Positions 22,353 through 33,825 are shown, numbered from the stretch's first letter. The stretch: 64,000 bases of DNA from Armigeres subalbatus (GCF_024139115.2 NC_085140.1:437061260-437125259); one strand, 5' to 3'. Notes: generated from the sequence alone by a model not told the origin. Translations and numbers: made by a program.

Positions 22353-23189
22353 TATTTTACCTCTCATGCAAGCCTAGTTCATATTAATTTCTGTTATCGA
22401 GGTCATCGCTCCTGCTCGGGACGCCAGCCATAATGGCGGCTGCTATAAATAAATTTGACAGTAACTGTTTCCGACGCTGGTCGTATCTCGGCAACCGTTT
22501 TCACATTGTTTGTTCATTTTAATGAGTTTAGCCTCGAAAAAAACTGGAGAAAATCAAGGATCAAATTCAATTTGTAACAAATTTGCATTATTCTAAATAT
22601 CACAAATAAGTTACGATATTAATGTTTTAGGTCGAAGCAATATTTCAATTTCTGACACCGGTACCATTAGTGTAAGTGTACCGGTTTTGGTCACCTTAGT
22701 GCCTAATTTGGCCAATCCTGAAAAATCCATATTTTCCCAAAAATATCGATCATTTTTAACAGCGAAGAAGCATGAAGGATATATCTCCTTTTTGCGGAAC
22801 TTTTTGACTGGGAAAATCTTGTGTCATTTTCCTCGGTTTCAGCATTCGAAACCGAGTATTTCTGATGTCAACAACACGGATACTAGCTGCATATGTTAAT
22901 CTCTGTGAAATAGGCTAAGCAATTCGAGCATAGGAGAATGATATATTTTAGAAGGATGTGTTGCTTTAAAAAGATTTCTACATGTATTCAGTGCTTTAAC
23001 ATTTTTAAACAATTATTGATGAAGGATTTCTTATCAAAGCGTTCACGGGAATGTGTGTTTAAGTGTGGCTGATATGTTTAAAATATTTCATGCGATCCCA
23101 CGACTTGAATGAATGATGTCCATATTGTATCATAGGTTAGTGTAAATACTTTGAACATCCATTCCAAAACCTATCGATGGAACAGATAA

Positions 23190-23401
23190 AAGGGGAACTG
23201 TTACATTTTCCATCTCACTATATTCATCCCATCGCAAAACGAAGAAATACAACACCAATCTCGTCGTTTCGTTTTGCTAGCATGCGTGCTCACTGCTGAA
23301 AACATTACAAAAATAAGAAACAATTAAAATTCCATTTCATTGCTTTGTTTTTGTTGGGATGAACATGGGAGTTATTAGGTGAAGTGTCGAACCGTTCCCC
23401 T
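23190..23401. mobile_element. Small element with GGGGAAC ends
   Basis: GGGGAACTGTT near 23194 and AACCGTTCCCC ending near 23400 are inverted. The inner stretch (CGAAGAAATACAAC, AATCTCGTCG, GCATGCGTGCTCACT) recurs in reverse orientation at 33715-33830. Confidence 0.55.
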
Positions 23402-23975
23402 ACATGTTCCTGTTGCAACTCGAAATCAATTTTCTTTGTCAGAAGCTATACGAATCTTATGTACTAGCAATGAAACCAGCATATAGATCAACAGAATTTC
23501 TTTTTACGTATTTTTTCACTTGGTTTTCTGAAGAAATGTTTTTGAGAATGAATGTGTGATGCTTGGACTGTCCTTTCTTGTTAATCACCCCGATCACCAT
23601 CGATCAATTCCATACCATAGGTATTAATTAATTAATTGCAGTTACATAAAGCCTTGGCCTCTTCCATTATTTACTACCGTGTTCAAGGCCATTCTCGATA
23701 TCCTGAAGACCAAAGAATAAGGAACTTAGGTTCCTGAAAATGTATTTCTACAGTAAGAAAATACATACTGATCACATTCAAGAAATTTAAGTGTACTTTA
23801 AGATCTATCAAGACTTCTTTTGGTTTTGCCTTCTATTCTAAATATATAAATAGTTAAATGTCCTGAATGTGAGAAAAACAAATATCTGAGATGCAGCTCT
23901 CACTACATTTCTTCCAGATATCAACATTGTTGATCGATTTCACATTGTTGAAAATTGGCGAATTAAGGTTGGTTA

Positions 23976-24165
23976 ATTTGTTTTTAAACTCCTCTTTAAA
24001 ATTCTAGGAGCAATTTTATTCTTACACTATGTATAAAGTGCTATATCACAAAATGAAATTTAAAATCGAAATGATTGTACAATATAAGAAAAGTCCAACC
24101 CCGTACTGCTAACCGTTTTCAATTAAATTGCTCCTAGAATTTTTGAGAAGAGTTTAAATAAAAAT
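23976..24165. mobile_element. Hairpin MITE, ~190 bp
   Basis: TTTTTAAACTCCTCTTTAAA plus ATTCTAGGAGCAATTT on the left is mirrored by AAATTGCTCCTAGAAT and GAGTTTAAATAAAAA on the right. Confidence 0.65.
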
Positions 24166-24304
24166 TTCCGTATGCTTCCCCGTGCATTTTTTTTTCGAAT
24201 ATCATCCTTCGGCCAATACGGCAACGATCAGCGTTGTGAACAGTTCAGCGTCGGAAGCAGTTACTGTCACAATTGTTTATTGCAACCGCCATTATGGCTA
24301 GCAT

Positions 24305-25050
24305 GGAAAGCTGGATACAGAATTGTTGAAAAATCGGACAAACGCTGGTTGGATGCACATATGTGTATGTATTTGTACGTTTGAATTTTGCGGGCCACTT
24401 TGGAGTTGACAACAATTTGCATTTGACAAAGAATTGAAATATACTACGATTGGTTATTGCGTTCCGAAGTTAATCTGATTTTTCTTCTATGCTATGCTAT
24501 GCGGAACGATCTGATTTGAATTGTTGAAAGTGAGAAAGTGTACAAAAGTGAATTCATGAAAGCAAAACGTGAGATTCAAAATGATAATTTTCCTAAATTC
24601 GTTTAGCAGTTAATATTAGTAATATTTTGTTTGTGGAACTGTGATTTAATTTGAAGAAAGAATAACAAAAATGATAAAAATTTAAAAATTGTGAAAATAT
24701 TTTGCAATTTCAAGCTATTTTTCAAAACGATTATAATGGGTCAGAATAAATTTTCTCTTAGAATTCCGTAAAATGAAAAATTGATTTCAAAATCCCCGTA
24801 AAAAACTGGTTAAAAATCACGTTAATAAAAACGTAAAAATCACGTTAATAAAGCATAAAAAGGGACCGCAAAGCCGACGTAAAAATCGTTTAAAAAACTA
24901 GTGTCTAGGCTAGTGTCAAAATAATTGAAGACATGTAAAGTATCATGAGATAACAAAATCCATTCGATTTTGGCAATATAAATGTTCCAAACGTATTGCC
25001 ACAATCGAATGGGGTATGTTCCAAATTTATCCTTGAAATATTCATCTTAC
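24305..25050. other. Intron, AT-rich, nothing recognised
   Basis: Contains the downstream (gene-sense) flank of the NOS exon, with donor GTAAGA at 25050-25045. No gene or repeat recognised apart from short direct repeats AAAATCACGTTAATAAA near 24815-24855. Confidence 0.4.
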
Positions 25051-25455
25051 CTTAAACACTTCCGGTGCCCACTTCCTGAACGCTTGCTCCTGTCCGCAAA
25101 TTTCGTCTCCGGTGGCCATCTTCATCAGCCGTTCGCCCCCCAGCTCGCCGAGAATGTTATCGATGTACTTCCCATACGCGCAAAAGTTCGGATAAGCGGA
25201 CGACCCCAGAGCGAACACCGCAAACCGCACATTGGACAGCGGTCCGAACGTTTCCTCCGACAGGGTGTCCGTCGTGGAACCCCGCAGCGAGTCCAGGCGG
25301 TCAATTTTCCGATTGTTCTGTCCGAGCTTACCCATGTCGCTGCGGGAGTTGGCTTTGATGAACGACTTCGACGAGGCCGCAATGCTGAGCTCGCTGTGCA
25401 CCTGACTGTGGCCACCTTCGTGCAGTTTCATCGCGTACAAGTCCTGGGCGAAGAG
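25051..25455 (-). CDS. NOS: Nitric oxide synthase, main FMN-domain exon (135 codons)
   Basis: The exon encodes the second half of the FMN (flavodoxin-like) domain. It opens [16 protein letters not shown] and closes [13 protein letters not shown]. Between them is a ~50-residue hydrophilic insert rich in Ser, Lys and Arg ([16 protein letters not shown] ... [13 protein letters not shown]). It sits where constitutive, calcium/calmodulin-controlled NOS proteins carry the autoinhibitory loop. After it come [20 protein letters not shown] and [18 protein letters not shown], the conserved FMN isoalloxazine-binding segment and helix. Acceptor CCCCGCAG precedes 25455; donor GTAAGA follows 25051. Both ends are on codon boundaries. 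Presence of the insert suggests a calcium-regulated enzyme (inference). Confidence 0.96.
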
Positions 25456-26740
25456 CTGCGGGGAAACCCAATAATAATGATTCAATAGGTAGCTGACGGA
25501 ATCGGAATCGGAATCCCGATAACGATATTTCTGTTTGAAGTGGTTCTGCTCGGGAGAGCACAATGAGGGATAATGCATTATCAATGGGAAATGGATGGGA
25601 TCGGAGGAAAAACGGGTCCGGGCTTGGGATGAATAGGAACAAAAGCAGAAATAATAAATACCGACCATTTTCTTCTGTAACTCAATCAAGTGTTTCTTAA
25701 ATCCCTGTGGAACGAAGACGGGGAAAAACGTAAGGAAAATTAATATCAATTTATAGAAATGGAATTGCGACGGGTTTAACCTGCCACATTGCGGTTAGTA
25801 TGGTATGAGCTCGTTGGTTATGACATTTGTTATACTGCCACCGAATGCAATGTTGCTCGTGTTGGGGATTTGTTTTTACAATTTGACTGCTTATTAGTAA
25901 AATGAAATGAGAAGAAACAAACATAACAGTTTAATGAGTTTTGCGTTTGAATCTGCACGGCTTGTTGACTGTAATTCATCTAAGACCATAAAACTAATTC
26001 ATAAGAAAAATAAGACATCCTATTTCTACTGTGATTATAAAACCAATGTTTACTATCATTCATCTCACTCCTAACCCACAATTAAACACTTTCGCCACCG
26101 GTAGCAATTAGCCCCGACACTAATTTAGCTGAACAGCCGCAGAAATTCTCAGCGGAACCGGGCTATAATTCTCGACAAATTGCCACGCAATCAAGTTGAT
26201 TAACGCTTACAAATGAACTGGCTGGATCAAAATCCTTCTGCTTCACCTGTGTTTCTCTGGCTAGTGCTGGCGAGAATGCCAACTAGAAAGGCATCCGTTT
26301 GAAAATTCACACAAATTAAAACTAAATTGATTAAGAGACATTAAGCTGTCCGGTCACGGAATGAATTTCCCGGCCCCCCCAGGGGAAAACGGTGGAGACG
26401 GTTTACCCTCTTGCTTTGAGACTTGAATATGAATATGGATACATTTTTTCTTGTTTTTCATTTGGAATGTTCCTCAGTTATCTTCACGTTGCACAGAGTT
26501 TACATTTGGAACGGGGTACTGACCATTCTGCTCAACGCAAGGATGAACAGTCCCACCACCAGAATCCGAGCAAATTAATCCGTTATGTGTGAGCAGCGAC
26601 TGCTGCCTGTCGGATCGGTGTTAGACTTTGTCGCGCACCGTTTTCCCAAATGACAAAAAACTTGTTTTTAGAATCAACATAATGTCGGTTGGCTATAAAC
26701 AATTGTTTATATAAGCCACATTTTCCCGAGTACGTTCCTA
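25456..26740. other. Intron, no gene recognised
   Basis: Upstream flank of the NOS exon. It holds a GGAATCGGAATCGG-type short repeat near 25497 and otherwise single-copy-looking sequence. No coding sense recognised. Confidence 0.4.
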
Positions 26741-26749
26741 CAGGGTAAG

Positions 26750-28975
26750 ACGGTATAATATGCCCCCCTAAGCCAACTCCTTGATAACTTTTTAGTTTTC
26801 AACGCAATTTATGCAGACTTTGTGTTATTTGGTAGTCCAGGAAGTCGTAAATGCATTACCGGTGAGTTACAGATAACACGTAATAAAGCTTTTTTGAGAA
26901 GTCTTGAAAAAATGGATTTCAAAAAGTGCCTGGGCAATAGCCTTAACCAGATACGTTTCATAGCCCTTCATTAGTATTTTATCAATCCCATAATAAAAAG
27001 GTTACAAATCCTTATGTGCTTGACATTAAAAAACCAACATAATTCCATTTAAGCAGGTTTGAATTGCATTTCAATAATTTCCATATAATTTGGAAGCAAT
27101 TGTTGCAAGCTCGCTGCGCTACACATTGGAACAACTCAGAAAAAAGACGGTCAAAACCGCATTGTGGTGTTTAATACAGATTTAGATCCATGATTTTTTC
27201 ATGGAATGTGTTCAAAAAGCTGCCCGACAAAATCTAGAGCGTGAAATCCACTATTATGTTTTAATGCGACACCCGAACAAAAAAAAAATTTTCCCTAGAA
27301 TTTTTTTTGTTCGGGTTTTTGACGATGTTTTAGAATATTGTGTTTTGAGAAATTTTGCTAAAGATACTATAGGTTTTCTTCCTAATTTTATAGGTTGAAT
27401 CGTTGTTTTTCGATACTGCAGTCCAAAACTCATATAAAAATCGATTTTCAGTATTTTTAAAGTAAATATACAACATATCAACACGTTTTATATCACAAAA
27501 TAAAAAATGGCACTAATATACGATCGTTTTCAGATAATATAGTCTTTCTGATTGGAATTTCAGTCAAATAGAACGGTTTTATTGAAAAAATAGGCTATTT
27601 TCTTGATTAAATATCAGCCTTATAGGCACATTTTGGCAGCTAGATTTCCGTTATTCTAAAAGCTGATTTTGTATAAAAGAAGCCAATGGCTGAAGCTCAG
27701 TTGGGTCTGATGAGACTCACTGATTTTGTTCCAATTTTTATAGTGTAGTGTTCGATAAATATTTCTCTTTCTCATCATATACTCATTTCATCGGCCTTAT
27801 TGTGGATCTATTTATTATTTCTTTAAGTAGGGTGAGCGTACCCTTTGCTTATAATTCAGTGCCAAATCTAGCCAACTTTTGAAAAACATTGTTTTTAAAC
27901 AAAATCGATTGGTTTTAGAAGTAAATTTGGCTAAATAATAAGTGTATCTTTATGAGAGCTAAACATCGCCAAAACTTCTAAAATATTTTTAATAAATGCT
28001 CGAATATGGAGATATGGCCAAAAATCGGTACTGTACCCGTATAATACCTTATTGGTTAAGATACTTGCACCTTACCGTTAATCGATAATGCGGAAATAAC
28101 TGCTTAATAATCAATTAAAGACAAATTAAATTGAAACAAAAAAATCAGTATGCTTATATTTTACTTATCATGTTTGAGCGCATATTTCTATCTTCCAGAT
28201 CTTCGGGGGAGGAGAATGCTATTTGTGAGCGGGAGCTATAGCATTTTTTAGTACTATTTTTAGTACAAACTGGATACAGGTGAAACAAAATCTTTTTTTT
28301 TTTCGAAAATAGCGCTTTAAGAATTGGAACAAAAATCAATGAGCCTCATCAGACCCAACTGAGCTTTAGCCACTGGCTTCTTCTATATAAAATAAGCTTT
28401 CTGAATAACGTAAATCTAGCTGCCAAAATGTGCCAATAAGGGTGACATTTTTTCATGAAATTGACCTATTTTTCCGATAAATGTGTTCCATTTGATAGAA
28501 ATGTCAATACAAAAGGCCATAATATCTTCAGATTAGCGTATGTCAGTGCTATTCAATGTTTTGTGATACAAAACGGGTCAAAACGTTGTATTTAGTTTCG
28601 AAATATTGAAAATCGATTTTTATATTAATTTAAGACTGCAATATCGAAAAACAACGATTCAACACTTAAAATTAAAAGAAAAACATACAGTATCTTCAGT
28701 AAAATTTCTCAAAACACAATATTCTAAAACATTGTTAAAAACCCGAACAAAAAAAAATTGTGGAAAAAAAATTTTTTTTGCTCGGGTGGCGCATTGAACC
28801 ATAATAGTGGATTTCACGGTCTAGATTTTGTCGAGCAGCTTTTTTAACACATTCTATGTACAAATCATGGATCTAAATCTGTATTAAAAGCCACAATGAG
28901 GTTTTGACCGTCTTTTTTCTGAGTTGTTCCAATGTGCGCTAGTGTTCAGTTGGTAAGGGCATATTGTCCTGCCTA
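26750..28975. mobile_element. Foldback element with ~625-bp inverted arms
   Basis: Left arm ~27115-27742 and right arm ~28318-28942 are inverted copies: CACATTGGAACAACTCAG near 27122 returns as CTGAGTTGTTCCAATGTG near 28919; AGCTCAGTTGGGTCTGATGA near 27695 returns near 28345. Each arm contains its own small hairpin built on CCCGAACAAAA/TTTTTGTTCGGG (27272-27315) or CCCGAACAAAA with GCTCGGG (28742-28787). The loop holds a 210-bp TA-flanked element. The outermost ends share an AATATGCCC word (26757-26775 and, inverted, 28957-28966), but the exact termini and target duplication are unclear. Confidence 0.65.
27830..28039. mobile_element. Small TA-flanked element, 210 bp
   Basis: TA at 27828-27829 and 28040-28041. 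The ends GGGTGAGCGTACC and GGTACTGTACCCG are imperfect inverted repeats. Sequence just inside (CAGTGCCAAATCTAGCC and GGCCAAAAATCGG) echoes 22675-22715. The weak ends make this tentative. Confidence 0.45.
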
Positions 28976-29500
28976 CACCGGGGCATTTTGACCAGTGAAA
29001 CATATTTTTGAAAAACGTTACATTTTTGAAGATGGAGGCAGTTTTATATCATATTAACGGCTGATAAAAGTTATTTTGTTGCCCAACTGAGTGTTCCAGT
29101 GCAACTTTTGCGGAGAGTATGCTAGAGTCGCTCCAGAATGTTAAGCAAACAAACATTGAAAGATACATCAAAACTGTAACTTTTTGTATTTTGCTATTAT
29201 TTTTGTTATTAAATACAAAAATACTTCCATGCGTTCAATCTGAAATGCTGTCAATTCGATACATGCTACGGGTAACCAAGCATTAAGTATAGTCAGTACC
29301 GGATTTCAGAAGTCAGTTCAGGAGGCACATATACCCTACACTCTGGAAGAATCGTATCTTTATTGCCTTTTTTCATTAACCTAATGCTATGAAGAACTGG
29401 ACTCCGCTACCAAAATTCACAATAGTGGAGAATTTAAGAACATGTTATGCAGCATGGAACATATAATAAACTAAGTAAAGAGAAATATTGAAGTGTTTTG
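28976..29500. other. Intron, nothing recognised
   Basis: About 520 bases with no gene, clear repeat or inverted repeat that I could support. Confidence 0.4.
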
Positions 29501-29524
29501 TTCCCCCGCCAGCATGTACATATA

Positions 29525-29640
29525 TCTTTGTATGTATATGCAGACGGCATTCTGCTGGTTTTCGTTGGTGATACGTCCGCTACTTTGCGGACTAAGGCAC
29601 GATTCGCTGGTAGTGCCGCCCTTAATTCGACTAATTTTAC
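29525..29640 (+). pseudogene. Short reverse-transcriptase fragment of a non-LTR retrotransposon
   Basis: The plus strand reads VYADGILLVFVGDTSATLRT, which fits the catalytic YADD loop region of non-LTR reverse transcriptases, with the second Asp of the pair replaced by Gly. Only about 35 codons are recognisable; flanks are not coding. Clade cannot be assigned from so little. Confidence 0.4.
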
Positions 29641-29978
29641 TATGAGCCAGCAAAAGCGTATGAGGATACGTCAGCAGGTGGGCATCAGGGCCAACGTCTC
29701 ATGACATCCATCCCGCTGGAAAATTTCCTGGGTAACTATCACGTCCAGTAACCTCCGGAAAATTAGAAGGACCACATCGGTATGGATAGAGGTTCTCAAT
29801 ATCAAAGAGCTGCAGATTATTTCCCGGCGTTGATCGCGACACACGCGACTCTCGAGCAGTTTCCATACTATCTGCGATATCTGTGTTGTTCGCAACTCTG
29901 TGGAGCATACCTAACAGCATAGACTCACTATCCGATCATCGCCGCTCTCATTTGCTTCCTTAAAGATGGGGGCATATA

Positions 29979-30400
29979 CTGCCGCGATTCGCATAAGAGT
30001 CCCATGTCGATTTTTGACGATTTTGATTTTCTTTCAGAAATAAACTTGAAATGAACTCATCTTCAAAAAAACTGATAAAATAATAGGCTTTGTTTTAGAA
30101 ATTTGAAAATTAAAACCCACTTGTGTTGTCCCATCTTGCTATTTATTCGCATAACAGTCACATTCCAGATTTTGATACACTCTCGCACAAAACATCAATG
30201 TAATTTTGGTCCATTCAATAGTTCCATAGCAATGTATACAGATAAAGAATATTATGCCATATTTTCAGAAAGATTGCTGGTTTTATCGATTTATTAGATT
30301 TTTTTTAATTTCTCCATGTAAAACGGGTTTGAAAAATTCAACGGCATATTTCTCAAGTTGAAGAAAACTGACATGGGACGCTTATGCGAATAGGGGCAGT
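29979..30400. mobile_element. TA-flanked MITE, 422 bp
   Basis: CTGCCGCGATTCGCATAAGA plus GTCCCATGTCGA on the left is mirrored by TGACATGGGACGCTTATGCG plus AATAGGGGCAG on the right. TA lies at 29977-29978 and 30401-30402. No coding sense. Confidence 0.7.
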
Positions 30401-30764
30401 ATATATGTATAAGTAAATCTAACTCAAATGGCTTTAAGGGCATTCCGAGGCCAATCTCCGGAATAAGTTCTCACAACACGAGTTTTGTTGTTGCAGCAAG
30501 TTCGTTAGTGCTGCCATGCAATAATTCTAAGTTCAAAAGCTGATCACCAGCTTTCAGACCATTCTTTCGATGATTATCCGATGATTCTCCAATGTTTAAT
30601 TTACTGCCGTAGAAATACAAACGATCTCGAAAAAAATCCATTCAAAATCTTCTACGACCAGAGAGAAAAACAGGTAAGATAGTTAGTTCCAACATCTCTG
30701 GACAGCAGCGCACTCTATGGCATCAGGAGCCGATACCAAAAGACTCCTCGATCACTACGTACTA

Positions 30765-31038
30765 CAGTGATCGTTCGCTAATTGGGGCACGACCTCACTC
30801 CAACTAGCGAATGCCGTTCGCTAATTGGGGCGCTTTGACAAGCGTCAATGTTGTTTACTTTTTGTATTGAACAAAGGAAAATTTTATGCGCCAGAAAATA
30901 TCGATCCCGCCAAACACGGAAACAAAACGTCAACGCGTTTTTGACATCACATTCTGACGTTTAGCTGCTTTTTAATTGGGTTTCGCCCCAATTAGCGAAC
31001 CCCCAACTAGAAAAACCCCAATTAGCGAATGTCCACTG
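30765..31038. mobile_element. Tc1/mariner-type MITE, 274 bp, CAGTG ends
   Basis: TA at 30763-30764 and 31039-31040. The left end CAGTGATCGTTCGCTAATTG and the right end CAATTAGCGAATGTCCACTG are inverted repeats starting CAGTG, the common start of Tc1/mariner/pogo ends. The word TTCGCTAATTGGGG occurs twice near each end (30772, 30809; inverted 30991, 31013). Confidence 0.8.
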
Positions 31039-31081
31039 TATATATTCTGGAGCTGGAACATTTTTTCCGTCTTGCGCATTA

Positions 31082-32376
31082 AAGCTCGATCCACTTAGTA
31101 TTTGGCCGTTTCTTTCCAATTACTGCGGCGCCTCTGGTGGCCGTACCGAGAAGTTAAATACATCACATCGTTGCGGAAGGTTTGTTTAATTTATGGTGAA
31201 AGTTTCATCAGTATTGATGCTCGCGTTCAAAAGTTATCGAAAATGGAACGCGAGAGATGGGAACAAATTTTGCACACTCACGTTGGAAATCCAAAATTGT
31301 CAGGAGGAATGATTTCAAAGTATCTAAAATTAACGAAATTGACTGTAAAAACTGCCAAACGTTATCGGGAAACACTATTGCTGGATCGCGTAGCAGAAAA
31401 CGTAGGAGTGGAACATACGACCAGAAACAATAAGTGAATGTCTGCAGAGCAGTTAGGAACCATTTTGGGATTTCCTTGCATGATTTAGCGAAAAAGTTCA
31501 CTGCGCCGTACAGCACAGCTCAAATAATCTGTTGGCGTGAAGGTTTCAAGTCGTATGATGTCATTAAGCGTCCCAACAGGACCCTGAAACAGAACCTTGT
31601 TGCCAAACATCGCGCAAGAATGCTGGTCGAGCAAGTTCTGAAGAATTACAATTAATGTATTTTGATGAGCAATGAAATTAATATTAAAATTGACTTTCAA
31701 TTCCCGGGACACAAGTTTTACCTTGCCAAACGAAAGGGTTATGTCCCAGGAAAATTCAAATATGTATATGCAGGCAAGATTGCCCACAAATTGATGGTAT
31801 GTCAAAGCATCTGCAGTTGTGGAAAGAAAACTAAAGTTTTCATCACTGGAGCGACCATAAATGGGCAAATATACAAGGAGGAGTGTCTTCAGAAGCGATT
31901 TTTGCCACCCATTCATTCACACAACTGTTCGGTGTTGCTTTGGCCTGACTTAACAAGCTGCCATTACAGACGGGATGTGATGGAATGGTATGAACCGAAT
32001 TATAATGACATTATTGAAAAAACTATCAACCCACTAAAATGCCCAAATTTTCGTCCCACCAAAAAATATTAGGCAATTATCATAGGGAAACTTGAGAAAT
32101 GGTGCCAAACAATCAGAAAACCAAGCAGAAAAACAATCCGAAGTGGTGTGAAAAAATGACAAATTAAGTTGACCGTTCTACTGTGCAAAAAAACGAGTGG
32201 TATTGAGAGAAAAGCCCGAGATTTCATCCGAAATGCCAATGAATCATTTTTCGATATTTTTTCCTTCAAAGTTTATTAAATTCCCTGTATAATAAAACCT
32301 GACCCACATTTTTATGAACTTTTTCGGCAAAGAAATGTCTAATTTCATGCGGCCAAATTCTAAGTGGATCAAGCTT
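31082..32376 (+). mobile_element. Mariner-family transposon (ITm type), 1295 bp, full length but dead
   Basis: Ends AAGCTCGATCCACTTAG and CTAAGTGGATCAAGCTT (one mismatch) continue inward as ATTTGGCCG on both sides. TA at 31080-31081 and 32377-32378 is the target duplication. Length and single-gene layout fit a complete mariner-class element. The transposase gene inside is broken (separate entry). Confidence 0.9.
31243..32072 (+). pseudogene. Inactivated mariner/ITmD37E-like transposase
   Basis: Starts at ATG 31243 (MERERWEQILHTHVG). The first part (to ~31430) is in a different frame from the rest, so there is a frameshift. The second part (SLHDLAKKF...WREGFKSYDVIKRPNRT, a paired HTH-like DNA-binding region) ends at a stop at 31653-31655 and resumes in the same frame from ~31662. 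Catalytic part: LAKRKGYVPGKFKYVYAG, then LMVCQSICSCGKKTKVF, KECLQKRFLPP and WPDLTSCHY. The first catalytic Asp position, expected in an MDDET-like context, reads MSNEI here. The second Asp (WPDL) is intact. The third acidic residue, expected in RPxEKYW, reads RPTKKY followed by a stop. With two of three catalytic acids lost, it cannot encode an active transposase. Confidence 0.85.
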
Positions 32377-32378
32377 TA

Positions 32379-32902
32379 TGTAATGTTATTTTCTTTTCAC
32401 TTGTCGACCATTTTATCCGTTCACTGTATTTTATCCATATTTATAGTGTTAAGTATTAAATTTTTAAATGTTAGCATTAAGTTCATTTAATTATTTGAAC
32501 CAGTCTCTAACTGCATCCTTACTGTTTTCCAGCGCTTCATAGATGTTATCCCCTTTAAAAATGGTTTATTCCCTTCCTAATCCGTAGAACCAATTTATAT
32601 ACACCTTCAAAACTCGTATAGAGCGAAATCCCAATAAATAACATAATCAAATTGGCGTTTAGCATCAATAAAGGTTGATACAACAAAGGAATATGATTTA
32701 ATGGGCGGTGTAAAACGTTAGTCGCATTTAGCATTTAGGAAGTCGTAAGTCCCCTCCCTTAGCCGCGCGGTAAGATATTTTCTAGCCGTTGAACTTGAAA
32801 CCACATAACAACACTGCAAGTACCGAGCCAAGTTTTGTAACATAGTACAACAATGTAACACAATAGTAACAAGTACCAAGATCGCAAAAAACGTGGAGCG
32901 GC
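32379..32902. other. Intron with a short SINE-like word
   Basis: No gene seen. TTAGCCGCGCGGTAAGAT near 32759 matches the start of the SINE at 34113-34400 but is not followed by the rest. Confidence 0.4.
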
Positions 32903-32913
32903 AACTTTGAGCA

Positions 32914-33201
32914 GAAAATTATTTTGAGCTTTTTAGTGAAATGTCTTCACTTGTCATAAGACGAGTTTGTACAATCCGATTAAATTCCACCACTTAATTG
33001 TATCTTGACAGATACGTATTTCGACCTCAGGCCGTAAGGCCGTCTTCAGTGCCTCGTACTTGACTCGACTTGTCGGCTAAGTCGAGTCAAGTACGAGACA
33101 CTGAAGACGGCCTTACTGTTGAGGTCGAAATACGTATCTGTCAAGATACAATTAAGTGGTGGAATTCAATGGGATTGTACAAACTCGTCTTATGACAAGT
33201 G
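32914..33201. mobile_element. Palindromic element, 288 bp, 11-bp target duplication (second copy)
   Basis: Same family as 17750-18008 in opposite orientation: asymmetric tail first (GAAAATTATTTTGAGC, TTTTTAGTGAAATGTC), then the hairpin CTTGTCATAAGACGAG ... CTCGTCTTATGACAAG with core CAGATACGTATTTCG. Perfect 11-bp direct repeats AACTTTGAGCA lie at 32903-32913 and 33202-33212. The loop is longer than in the first copy. Confidence 0.85.
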
Positions 33202-33650
33202 AACTTTGAGCATCCAGATCTCAGCTGCTTTTCAGTTAAATCTCTTGATTTTTTCACAGAACAATCTTAGGGATGTCGTAAATCGGCTACTGAAAGCAGA
33301 TAACATTTTCAAGTAACGCCCACTGAGAACCAGCTGGATAGTTCCGTTCCACGTTTTTTCAGTCTGTGACTATCCAGCATTGTATGCAAGTCGTACCACA
33401 CTGCTTGTGTGCAAAATTATATGGAGCAGAAGAAACGTTTGGACGATTCATAGTTTAGCCATGAAAATCTAAGGATTATTTTGGGATTTCAAAGAATATG
33501 CGGAAGCTTGAATTCCGAAAAATTCAATCCAGGATCCATCCAAAACAAAACCTGATGCGTTTCTAGAAGAATGACGATATTAGATGTTCAATGCAAAGAT
33601 CGTGATGAAGGGAGGCGGTGGTTTGAATATTGACAATTTCCGCGTGATAT

Positions 33651-33825
33651 ACGAGAACTGTTTGTCACTTCATTTCATAGTTCCCATGATCATCCTATCA
33701 AAAACAAAGCATTTTTTCATCAGTGAGCACGCATGTTAGTAAAGTGAAGCGACGAGATTGGCCCTGTATTTCTTTGTTTTGCGATGAGATGGAAAACGGA
33801 ACAGTTCTCCTACGCTATGGATAAT
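33651..33825 (-). repeat. Dispersed repeat related to 23190-23401
   Basis: Reverse-complement match to the 23.2-kb element over AGTGAGCACGCATG, GCGACGAGATTGG, TATTTCTTTGTTTTGCGATG and GGAACAGTTCTCC, followed by TA. The left end is degenerate. Confidence 0.55.

Larger units (their letters stand above)
22428..24304. mobile_element. Inverted-repeat element with ~60-bp ends
   Basis: AGCCATAATGGCGG...GACAGTAACTG...TTCCGACGCTG at 22430-22483 is mirrored at 24247-24303 (CAGCGTCGGAA...CAGTTACTGTC...CCGCCATTATGGCT). Nothing coding lies between. Two smaller inverted-repeat elements sit inside (23190-23401 and 23976-24165). No convincing target duplication was identified. Confidence 0.6.

Noticed and set aside
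24982..25488. Plus-strand open frame of 168 codons
   Set aside because: Antisense shadow of the main NOS FMN exon.
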